From Actinomadura rifamycini DSM 43936 (lineage in GTDB: Bacteria > Actinomycetota > Actinomycetes > Streptosporangiales > Streptosporangiaceae), in contig NZ_KE384300.1 of the NCBI RefSeq assembly GCF_000425065.1, positions 100,559-164,558 on the forward strand: 64,000 bases of DNA, written 5' to 3'. The translations under genes were made by a program, and so were the position numbers. This document shows positions 50,792-57,604 of this stretch, one piece after another. The notes beneath the pieces were generated by a model, which was given only the letters and a program-made list of their open reading frames with translations, ran no database searches and was not told the origin of the DNA. Within the stretch, counting starts at the first letter, position 1. Every line of letters begins with the position of its first letter.

Positions 50792-51705
50792 CCCTTCACC
50801 GCCCCGGCGGTCAGCCCGGTCACCATGCGGCGCTGGACGATGAGGAAGAAGATGATGACGGGAATCGTGAGCAGCGTCGACGCCGCCATGATGGGCCCCC
50901 AGGAGTTGCCGCTGCGGCCGAAGAAGAACTGCAGCATGATCGGCAGGGTGTACTTGTCCTGGTCGTCCAGGAAAGTGAAAGCGAAGATGAACTCGTTCCA
51001 CGCGGTGATGAACGAGAAGATGCTGGTCGCGACCAGTCCGGGCGCGACGAGCGGGAGCATGACCGTGAAGAACGTCCGGACCGGTCCGGCGCCGTCGATG
51101 GCCGCGGCCTCCTCCAGCTCGCGCGGCACCGCGGCGACGAAGCCCCGCAGCATCCAGATCGCGAACGGCACCGCGAACCCGATGTAGACGACGAGCAGGC
51201 CCCACATGCTGTTCAGCATGTTGAGCTGCTTGAGGTCCAGGAACAGCGGGATGACCAGGGCCTCCAGCGGGACCATCTGGACGATCAGCAGCATCACCAG
51301 GAAGGTCGTGCGGAACCGGAAGCGGAACCGCGCGACGGCGGTGGCCGCCAGCAGCGCCAGCAGCCCGGAGACCAGGACGGTGCCGAGCGCGAGGAGCGCG
51401 CTGTTGGAGAAGTACTTCCAGAACGAGACCTCGGCGACCGAGCCGTTGACGATGACGTCGAAGTGCTCCAGCGTCGGGTCGGTCGGCAGCGGCTTCGGCG
51501 TCGAGCTGAAGATGTCCTCGTTCGGCTTGAACGCGGTGGACGCCATCCAGAACACGGGGAAGACCGCCAGGACGAACACCGCCACGCCGACGGTGTTCCA
51601 GGTGATCTTCGACAGCAGCTTCTTGCGGCCGGGCCGGCGGGCGCGCGCGGAAGCCCCCGCGGTGCCGCGCTCGCGGAGGGACGGCGCGTTGAGCGGCGCG
51701 GTCAT
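50788..51705 (-). CDS. Carbohydrate ABC transporter permease (MalG type)
   Basis: The 305-residue protein has six membrane helices, and the ATPase-contact loop reads ELEEAAAIDGAGPVRTFFTVMLPL (cited as EAAAIDGAG), the EAA motif of CUT1 permeases. An Arg/Lys-rich N-terminal tail precedes helix 1 (KITWNTVGVAVFVLAVFPVF). The ATG at 51705 overlaps the stop of the upstream permease gene (ATGA). It forms the membrane channel with the MalF-type partner; the ATPase gene is absent from the locus. Confidence 0.92.
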   Translation of the reverse strand: MTAPLNAPSLRERGTAGASARARRPGRKKLLSKITWNTVGVAVFVLAVFPVFWMASTAFKPNEDIFSSTPKPLPTDPTLEHFDVIVNGSVAEVSFWKYFSNSALLALGTVLVSGLLALLAATAVARFRFRFRTTFLVMLLIVQMVPLEALVIPLFLDLKQLNMLNSMWGLLVVYIGFAVPFAIWMLRGFVAAVPRELEEAAAIDGAGPVRTFFTVMLPLVAPGLVATSIFSFITAWNEFIFAFTFLDDQDKYTLPIMLQFFFGRSGNSWGPIMAASTLLTIPVIIFFLIVQRRMVTGLTAGAVKG

Positions 51706-52673
51706 CGTGTCTCCCCCTGACGCACCATGACCCGCACGTACAGGGCCGTGACGATGAGCAGGATCAGCGTGAGCACCAGCGCGATCGCCGAGCCGTCGCC
51801 GAGTTTCGGATTCATCGAGCCGAACGCCTCCGAGTACGCGTACAGCGAGAGGTTGAAGGCGTCCCGGTTGGCCATCCCGGCCATGATGAACAGCTGGGTG
51901 AACACCTTGAAGTCCCAGATGATCGACATGACCAGCACGACCAGGAAGATCGGCTTGAGCATCGGGTAGGTGATGCTCCAGAACGTCCGCCACGGGCCGG
52001 AGCCGTCGACGCGGGCGGCCTCGTACAGCTCGCGCGGGACGCTCTTGAGCCCGGCGAGCACGGACACGGCCACGAACGGGCACGCCTGCCACACCACGCA
52101 GATGGTGAGGACGGTGTAGGTGGGCAGCGGCTTGGAGAACCAGTTGTAGCCGAGCCAGTCGCCCCCGACGAGGAAGTCGGGGAGCAGGTCCAGGGTCCAG
52201 TTGACCAGGCCGCCGGTCGTCCCGAACAGCCAGGTGAAGATGATCGCCGCGGTGACCGGCGGGGTCGCCCAGGCGACCATGACGCCGCCCGCGACGAGGT
52301 TCGACATCTTCTTGCCGAGCTTGTTGAGCAGGAGCCCCACCAGGGTCCCGACCACCATGGTCAGCGTCACGGCCACGACGGCGAACAGCACCGTGTGCCG
52401 GAGGGTCGTCCAGAAGAACGGGTCCCCGAGGATGTCCTTGAAGTTCTGGAGCCCGACCGATTCGGCCGGCTCGCCGCGCAACTGGCGGTTGCCGACCTTC
52501 TGGAACGACATGATCCCGATCTGGATCATCGGCCAGAACATCAGCAGAGCGATCACGACCACGGTGGGCGCGATCAGCAGGTACGGCCCGAAGCGGGGCC
52601 GGCGGCGCGGGCGCCCGCGGCCGGCGGATCTGCGGCCGGGCGGCGTGCGCACCGCGGGGGCGGTGTCGAGCAT
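51702..52673 (-). CDS. Carbohydrate ABC transporter permease (MalF type)
   Basis: The 323-residue permease begins with an Arg/Pro-rich tail, then helix 1 (YLLIAPTVVVIALLMFWPMI), and has the EAA loop ELYEAARVDGSGPWRTFWSI before the last helices. It belongs to the CUT1 (sugar oligomer) group. The start ATG at 52673 lies 137 bp downstream of the binding-protein gene; the gap contains a GC hairpin that probably reduces permease relative to binding protein expression. It is coupled to the next permease by ATGA. Confidence 0.92.
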   Translation of the reverse strand: MLDTAPAVRTPPGRRSAGRGRPRRRPRFGPYLLIAPTVVVIALLMFWPMIQIGIMSFQKVGNRQLRGEPAESVGLQNFKDILGDPFFWTTLRHTVLFAVVAVTLTMVVGTLVGLLLNKLGKKMSNLVAGGVMVAWATPPVTAAIIFTWLFGTTGGLVNWTLDLLPDFLVGGDWLGYNWFSKPLPTYTVLTICVVWQACPFVAVSVLAGLKSVPRELYEAARVDGSGPWRTFWSITYPMLKPIFLVVLVMSIIWDFKVFTQLFIMAGMANRDAFNLSLYAYSEAFGSMNPKLGDGSAIALVLTLILLIVTALYVRVMVRQGETR

Positions 52674-52764
52674 GGGCGGTTCCGTTCAGGAGGGACGGGC
52701 GGCCGTGTGTCGTCCGGAGGGAGCCTCGCGGGCGCGCCGGGACGGGCGCGCCCCGAGCGCGGCC

Positions 52765-52800
52765 CCCCGCCGCCGCGGCGCCGGGCGCGCGGCGGCGGGG
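52765..52800 (-). promoter_or_regulatory. Hairpin between binding-protein and permease genes
   Basis: CCCCGCCGCCG (52765-52775) and CGGCGGCGGGG (52790-52800) form an 11-bp perfect stem, 10 bp beyond the binding-protein stop. Such hairpins commonly let the binding protein be made in excess of the permeases. Confidence 0.5.
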
Positions 52801-52810
52801 AGCCCCGGTG

Positions 52811-54058
52811 TCACGGGTTGAGCAGCGTGTTGGCCTGCTCGTTGGCCTTCTTCATCTCGGCCGCGGCGTCGCCGCCCTGCATGATCGCCTTCAGCGTGTT
52901 CGGCAGCACCTTCTTGGCCTGCTCGAACTCGGCCCAGCCGGCGGTCATCGGCGGGAACTTGGTGTTCGTGGCGATGTCGGTGAAGACGGCGAGCTTCGGG
53001 TCGGAGAACGACACGTCCGAGCGCATGGACGAGAAGCCGCTGTAGTCGGCCCACGCCTTGGCGTTCTTCGCGTTGTTCAGGACCTTGATGTAGTCGAACG
53101 AGACCTTCTTGTTCGCGGTGTCGCGCCAGACGGCGACGTCCGAGCCGCCCGCCATGACCGGGGCGTTGCCGCCGCTCTTGGCCGGGATCGGGAAGACGGC
53201 CCACGTGTCGGCGTTGTCGGGCGCGATCTCCTTGAGCTGCTTCAGCGCCCAGCTGCCGTCGAAGTACATGCCCAGCTTGCCGAGCGCGAAGTCGCGCTGC
53301 GGGCCCTCCAGCTCGTTCTTGCCGACGTACTTACCGGAGTCGTCCAGGCTCGCGTAGAACTCGGCGGCCTCGACCGCCTGCGGCTGGTCGAGCCTGCCGG
53401 TCCACTTCTCGCCCTCCTGGGCCGCGACCTCGCCGCCGTTGCCCCAGACGAAGCTGATGATCGCGTTGGTGTGGTCGCTCGCGACGCCGATGCCGGGGAC
53501 GTCCTTCTCCTCCTCGACCTTCTTGGCGGCGGCGGACAGCTCGGCCCAGTTCTTGGGCACGGCGATGTCGAGCTCCTCGAACCAGTCCTGGCGGTACCAG
53601 ACGCCCCGGACGCCGCCGTACCACGGCACCGCGTAGGTCTTGCCGTCCGCCTGGTCGTTCCCGAGCGCGGTCTTGTTGAGGGTCTTGGCGTCGGCCCAGT
53701 CGCCGAACAGGTCGCTGATGTCCGCGAGGTTGCCCTGCTCGATGTGGGACTGGACGTCGGTGTTGCCGAGCTCGGTGACGTCCGGGCCCTCGCCGCTCGC
53801 GGCGGCCTTCTGGAACTGGGTGGCGACCTGCGGCCACGGGACGTACTTGATCTTGACGTCGGTGTCGGGATGGGTCTTCTTGAACTCGGTCTCGACGCCG
53901 TCCAGGAACTTCGTCTGCTCGGGCGTGCCCTCGCCCATCATCCAGACCTCGAGCTCGGCGGGGACCTCGTCGCTCCCGCCGTCGCCGTCGCCGCCGCCGC
54001 AGGCCGATGCGGCCAGGGCGATCGCGGCCGCCGCGGCCGCCATCTTGATGTACTTCAC
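52811..54058 (-). CDS. Carbohydrate ABC transporter substrate-binding lipoprotein
   Basis: The 415-residue protein starts with a signal sequence and lipobox AASAC, followed by a Gly/Asp linker and the SBP_bac_1 fold: ELEVWMMGEGTPEQTKF, VKIKYVPWPQVATQFQKAAASG, DVTELGNTDVQ, WYGGVRGVWYRQDWFEE and FDGSWALKQLKE (aromatic residues line the sugar site). It belongs to the CUT1 oligosaccharide class. The linked GH3 enzyme and ROK regulator suggest N-acetylglucosamine oligomers such as chitobiose, but the ligand is not proven. The GTG at 54058, after GAAAGGAT, begins VKYIKMAAAA; ATG at 54043 is an alternative. Confidence 0.9.
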   Translation of the reverse strand: MKYIKMAAAAAAIALAASACGGGDGDGGSDEVPAELEVWMMGEGTPEQTKFLDGVETEFKKTHPDTDVKIKYVPWPQVATQFQKAAASGEGPDVTELGNTDVQSHIEQGNLADISDLFGDWADAKTLNKTALGNDQADGKTYAVPWYGGVRGVWYRQDWFEELDIAVPKNWAELSAAAKKVEEEKDVPGIGVASDHTNAIISFVWGNGGEVAAQEGEKWTGRLDQPQAVEAAEFYASLDDSGKYVGKNELEGPQRDFALGKLGMYFDGSWALKQLKEIAPDNADTWAVFPIPAKSGGNAPVMAGGSDVAVWRDTANKKVSFDYIKVLNNAKNAKAWADYSGFSSMRSDVSFSDPKLAVFTDIATNTKFPPMTAGWAEFEQAKKVLPNTLKAIMQGGDAAAEMKKANEQANTLLNP

Positions 54059-54242
54059 TGGGGGGATCCTTTCCGGCATCGCCTCGCGCGGCCTTGTGGC
54101 CTGCGGTGTGAGCCGGGCACCCGGACCCTTTAAGGTCCGGTCATGCCCCGCTCGCAGTCGCATGGTTCGCGGGCGCCCTGCTCGCCGCTCGGCGCTCTGC
54201 GCGCGTCCACCGGTCCCGGGTAGGGGCCGGTCGGCGCTTGCG

Positions 54243-54276
54243 CGTAAACTAACAAGAAACTTTCCTAAACAAAACC
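54243..54276. promoter_or_regulatory. AT-rich candidate ROK operator
   Basis: In the 255-bp space between the divergent binding-protein and ROK genes lies a sharply AT-rich stretch centred on GAAACTTTC (54256-54264), a palindrome with one central base, flanked by CTAAC/CTAAAC-type half sites. ROK repressors often bind such AAAC/GTTT sequences. It could control both directions. Confidence 0.4.
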
Positions 54277-54313
54277 GCCCGTTAGCGGATTGAGACATCG
54301 AGGGGTGCCAAGC

Positions 54314-55534
54314 ATGGCCAGACGCCCGGGAACGCCGCGGCTGCTGCGTGAGCTGAACGACCGCGCGGCGCTGGACCTGCTCGTGGAGCAGGGGCCGCTG
54401 ACCCGCGCGCAGATCGGCGAGCACACCGGGCTGTCGAAGGTCACCGCCTCCCAACTGCTGTCCAGGCTCGAGGAGCGGGGGCTGGTGGCGGTGGTCGGGG
54501 AGCAGGCCGGGGGGCGCGGCCCGAACGCCGCCCTGTACGCCGTGGTGCCGTCGAGCGCCTACGTCGCGGGCCTCGAAGTGGGGCCGTCCAGCGTCACCGC
54601 GGGCGTCGCCGACATCACCGGCCGGATGGTCGCCCAGGTTACCGTCGACCCGAACGGAGCGGACGATCCGGTCAAAACCGTACATAGTGCCGTAGTGAAG
54701 GCGTGCCGGTCGGCGAAGGTGGCCCTCGGACGGCTGAGCGCGTTCGTCATCGGCACCCCCGGCGTCGTCGACCCCCGCTCCGGCGACGTCCAGTTCTCCT
54801 TCGACCTGCCGTCGTGGCACGAGGGCGTCCTCGCGGGGCTGCGCACCGACCTGCGCCGCCCGGTGACGATCGAGAACGACGTCAACCTCGCCGCGCTGGC
54901 CGAGCGCGCGTACGGCGCCGCGCGCGACGCGGACGACTTCGCGCTCATGTGGTTCGACCGCGGCATGGGCCTGTCGGTGATGCTGGGCGGGCGGCTGCAC
55001 CGCGGCCGCTCCGGCGGCGCGGGCGAGATCGGCTACCTGCCCGTCCCGGGCGTGCCGCTCCCGCTCGGCGCGGCGCGCCGCCTGGAGGGCGAGGGCGTCA
55101 CCGAGTCGACCACCTGGGGCAAGGCGGCCCTCGCCGGCGGCTACGGGTCGCTCGTCGGGGCGGACGCGGTGCGGGCGCTCGCCCACGAGCACGGGATCAC
55201 CGAGCCGACCGCCCTGGAGTGCGTGCGCGCCGCCGTCGCCGACGAGGAGCGCGGCGGGCGGTTCCTGGACGAGCTGGCCGTCCGCATCTCCTACGGCGTC
55301 ACGTCGGTGAACATCGTGCTCGACCCCGGTCTGGTCGTGCTGTCCGGGTACCTCGGGCAGGCGGGCGGCGCGCCGCTGGCCGCCCGCATCGAGCGGGCGG
55401 TGGGCCGGCTGAGCCCGACCCGCCCCACGGTCGCGGTGACCGAGGTGGAGGGCAACCCGGTGCTGCGCGGCGCGGTGCACGCGGCCCTGGAGCAGGCGCG
55501 CGACGACGTGTTCTCCGCCGAGACCGAAGACTGA
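54314..55534 (+). CDS. ROK family transcriptional regulator without zinc motif
   Basis: The 406-residue protein has an N-terminal winged HTH (10-65, LTRAQIGEHTGLSKVTASQL) and a ROK sugar-kinase-like domain (YVAGLEVGPSSVTAGVADITG, GTPGVVDPRSG, ENDVNLAALAE, GGAGEIGYLPVPG). After GEIGY the family's zinc-binding CxCGxxGC block is missing and no cysteine is present there, so the repressor senses ligand without the usual zinc site or has lost sugar binding. It is divergent from the sugar transporter operon and is its probable regulator. The ATG at 54314 begins at the HTH; the frame extends 8 codons upstream. Confidence 0.88.
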   Translation: MARRPGTPRLLRELNDRAALDLLVEQGPLTRAQIGEHTGLSKVTASQLLSRLEERGLVAVVGEQAGGRGPNAALYAVVPSSAYVAGLEVGPSSVTAGVADITGRMVAQVTVDPNGADDPVKTVHSAVVKACRSAKVALGRLSAFVIGTPGVVDPRSGDVQFSFDLPSWHEGVLAGLRTDLRRPVTIENDVNLAALAERAYGAARDADDFALMWFDRGMGLSVMLGGRLHRGRSGGAGEIGYLPVPGVPLPLGAARRLEGEGVTESTTWGKAALAGGYGSLVGADAVRALAHEHGITEPTALECVRAAVADEERGGRFLDELAVRISYGVTSVNIVLDPGLVVLSGYLGQAGGAPLAARIERAVGRLSPTRPTVAVTEVEGNPVLRGAVHAALEQARDDVFSAETED

Positions 55535-55564
55535 GCGCGTGCCGCGCCGGCCCCGGAGACGCCG

Positions 55565-55594
55565 ACGCCCCCGCCGACCGTCCGGCGGGGGCGT
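55565..55594 (+). terminator. 12-bp-arm hairpin after the ROK gene
   Basis: ACGCCCCCGCCG (55565-55576) and CGGCGGGGGCGT (55583-55594) pair exactly around a 6-base loop, 31 bp beyond the ROK stop. Confidence 0.75.
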
Positions 55595-55634
55595 TCGCGT
55601 GTTCCGGTGCGCGGCGCGCCGCGCGGGCGCGCCG

Positions 55635-55772
55635 CTACTTGGCCGTGGCGACCGGCGCGTCGGCCGGTTCCTCGTGGCGCCGCGGGTCGTTCAGCGCGCG
55701 GTCGATGACCGTCTGGCTGATGATCTGGCGCCTGCGCCGCAGCGCGGCGGCCCTCCGAGCGGTAGGTGTCAT
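55635..55772 (-). CDS. Small basic protein, uncertain
   Basis: A 45-residue frame starting MTPTARRAAALRRRRQIISQ is Arg-rich in its first half and ends in a Pro/Ala tail. GGGGAA lies 6 bases before the ATG. Very short Arg-rich proteins of this kind occur widely in actinomycetes, sometimes as conserved families, but no function is known and coding is not certain. It lies between the ROK terminator and the TetR gene on the minus strand. Confidence 0.4.
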   Translation of the reverse strand: MTPTARRAAALRRRRQIISQTVIDRALNDPRRHEEPADAPVATAK

Positions 55773-55882
55773 GCGATTCCCCGTTCCGCGGCGAGCCCTT
55801 CCCCGACTCCCCGCATCCCCGTACCCCTTCATCATCCCAGAGAAAGGGGCCCGGGGTATCCGCCGGAAGGAGGAATCCGCCA

Positions 55883-56521
55883 TCAGACTTCCCGCGTAGG
55901 CGGGGTCGAACGGGAAAGGATCGCGTCCGCCGCGGCGCGCGCGAGAGAGGCCGCGTCCCGTACGCCGCCGACGCTGTAGGCGACGTTCGCGCCCTCGTGG
56001 ACGATCGCGAGCTGCTCGGCCAGTGTGCCCGCGGCGTCCTCCCCGGGGAGGGCCCGGACGAGCCGGGCGTACAGCTCGCGCGTCCACGCCTTCTGCTCGG
56101 CGGCGAGCCCGTGCACGGGGTGGGACGGGTCGGGCAGCTCGGCGCAGGCGTTGACCATCGAGCAGCCGCGCTCCGCCCCCGCGGCGAGCCATTCGCCGAG
56201 GACGTCGAACGAGGCGAGGACGCGCTCGCGCGGGTCGGCGACGGCCGCGAGCCGCTCGTCCACGAAGGCGCGCCAGCGCTCGTCCCGGCGGCGCAGGTAC
56301 GCCATGACCAGCGCGTCCTTCGAGCCGAACCGGTCGTAGACGGTCTTCTTCGTGACGCCGGCCTCGGCCGCGACGAGCTCCATCCCGACGGCGGTGATGC
56401 CGCGCTCGTAGAAGAGGTCGCTCGCGACCTCGAGCACCCGGCGGGCGGCGGGCGTCAGGGGGCGGTCCCGGGCTGTGGCCTGCGGCGTGGCGGGTGGTGT
56501 GGCGGGTGGTGTGGCGGGCAT
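55883..56521 (-). CDS. TetR family transcriptional regulator
   Basis: The 212-residue protein starts with a Pro/Ala/Thr repeat tail (PPATPPATPQAT) and then the TetR HTH at about 25-75 (RRVLEVASDLFYERGITAVGM, EAGVTKKTVYDRFGSKDALV cited in part) followed by the all-helical ligand domain. Helix 3 of the HTH is KTVYDRFGSK, typical of TetR. It is divergent from an EamA exporter gene with 105 bp between; TATACT (56554-56559, leftward) is its likely -10 and overlaps a palindromic operator, so autoregulation and control of the exporter are likely. Confidence 0.92.
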   Translation of the reverse strand: MPATPPATPPATPQATARDRPLTPAARRVLEVASDLFYERGITAVGMELVAAEAGVTKKTVYDRFGSKDALVMAYLRRRDERWRAFVDERLAAVADPRERVLASFDVLGEWLAAGAERGCSMVNACAELPDPSHPVHGLAAEQKAWTRELYARLVRALPGEDAAGTLAEQLAIVHEGANVAYSVGGVRDAASLARAAADAILSRSTPPTREV

Positions 56522-56554
56522 CGCGGCGGCTCCTTCGCGTGACGTACACCACGA

Positions 56555-56600
56555 GTATACCCACCGGTATGGGTAGTGTAGCTATACCGGTATGTATACC
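56555..56600. promoter_or_regulatory. Shared operator region of the tetR/eamA pair
   Basis: The 105-bp divergent region contains the palindrome ATACCGGTAT (56584-56593), a related inverted repeat TACCC...GGGTA (56558-56562 and 56571-56575) with ACCGGT between, and GTATAC at 56555-56560 and 56594-56599. Two similar CCGGTAT-containing sites thus cover the -10 of tetR and the promoter of the exporter gene. Confidence 0.6.
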
Positions 56601-56626
56601 TCGATCGTCCGAGGAAGGACCCCCGC

Positions 56627-57604
56627 ATGGCACCGCACCGCACGGACGCCCTGCTCGGCGCCGGATTCGTCGTCCTGTGGAGCTCGGGCTTCATCGGCGC
56701 CGAACTCGGCGCGCAGAGCGCGCCCACGAGCACCCTGCTCGCCTGGCGGTTCATCACCGCGCTCCCGGTCCTCGCGCTGTGGTTCGCCTGGCGGCGGCCG
56801 CGCATCCCGCGCCGCGACCTCGCCCTGCACGTGCTGATCGGCCTCCTCGGGCAGGTCGGCTACCTGTACGGCGTCTTCGAGGCGTCCCAGCAGGGGGTCG
56901 ACGCGGGCGTCAGCAGCCTGGTCGCCGCGTTGCAGCCGCTCGTCGCGGTCGCCCTCGCCGTCCCGCTGCTCGGCGAGACGATCGGCCGGTGGCAGGCCGC
57001 CGGGTTCGTCGGCGGGCTCGGCGGCGTCGCGCTCGTGGTCGGCGGGGAGCTGGGCGGCGGCGCGCCCGCCTGGGCGTACCTGCTGCCGTTCGGCGCGATG
57101 CTGAGCCTGGTCGCCGCCACCCTCGTCGAGCGCCGCGCCCGCCCGGCCGCCGGCGTCATGGAGGCGCTGACGATCCAGGCCGCGGTGAGCGCCGTCCTGT
57201 TCTCGGGCCTCGCGGCGGCCGAAGGCGCGCTCGTCCCGCCCGCCGAGCCGGACTTCTGGGGCGCCGTCGCCGTCCTGGTGGTGCTCGCGATGTTCGGCGG
57301 CTACGGCCTGTACTGGGTCAACGTCCGCCGGACGGGCGTGGCCCGGGTGTCGGCGCTGCTCTACCTGACGCCGCCCACCACGATGATCGGCGGCTGGGCG
57401 CTGTTCGGCAGCACCCTGCCGCCGCTCTCGCTGCTGGGCGTCCTGGTGTGCGCCGCCGCCGTGACCGTGGCGCTCCGCGGAGCCCCGCTGCGCCGACGGG
57501 ATCAGGCGGCTCCTCGTGGGGAGACGACCCCCCGCACCCCCCGGACCGACCCCGTGGGCTCCGCTCCGCGGAGCTCCGCTGCGCGAACGGGATCAGGCGC
57601 GTAG
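56627..57604 (+). CDS. EamA/DMT family exporter
   Basis: The 325-residue protein has ten membrane helices in two EamA repeats (first: LLGAGFVVLWSSGFIGAELG; second: WAYLLPFGAMLSLVAATLVE), like RhaT/YdcZ-type metabolite exporters. Substrate unknown. The ATG follows GAGGAAGG at 9 bases. The last about 45 residues after VTVALRG are not membrane-like; they are produced by a 38-bp direct repeat (57471-57508 and 57562-57599), so the original protein probably ended near residue 285. The frame ends inside the convergent lhr gene by 12 bp. A divergent TetR gene regulates it. Confidence 0.85.
   Translation: MAPHRTDALLGAGFVVLWSSGFIGAELGAQSAPTSTLLAWRFITALPVLALWFAWRRPRIPRRDLALHVLIGLLGQVGYLYGVFEASQQGVDAGVSSLVAALQPLVAVALAVPLLGETIGRWQAAGFVGGLGGVALVVGGELGGGAPAWAYLLPFGAMLSLVAATLVERRARPAAGVMEALTIQAAVSAVLFSGLAAAEGALVPPAEPDFWGAVAVLVVLAMFGGYGLYWVNVRRTGVARVSALLYLTPPTTMIGGWALFGSTLPPLSLLGVLVCAAAVTVALRGAPLRRRDQAAPRGETTPRTPRTDPVGSAPRSSAARTGSGA
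57471..57508. repeat. First copy of 38-bp direct repeat in the eamA tail
   Basis: Matches 57562-57599 at 35 of 38 positions. It includes the 12-bp palindrome GCTCCGCGGAGC. Confidence 0.8.
57562..57599. repeat. Second copy of 38-bp direct repeat at eamA/lhr ends
   Basis: Second copy, 91 bp after the first; its right end contains the leftward lhr stop codon (57593-57595). The palindromic core GCTCCGCGGAGC may serve as a bidirectional terminator. Confidence 0.8.
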
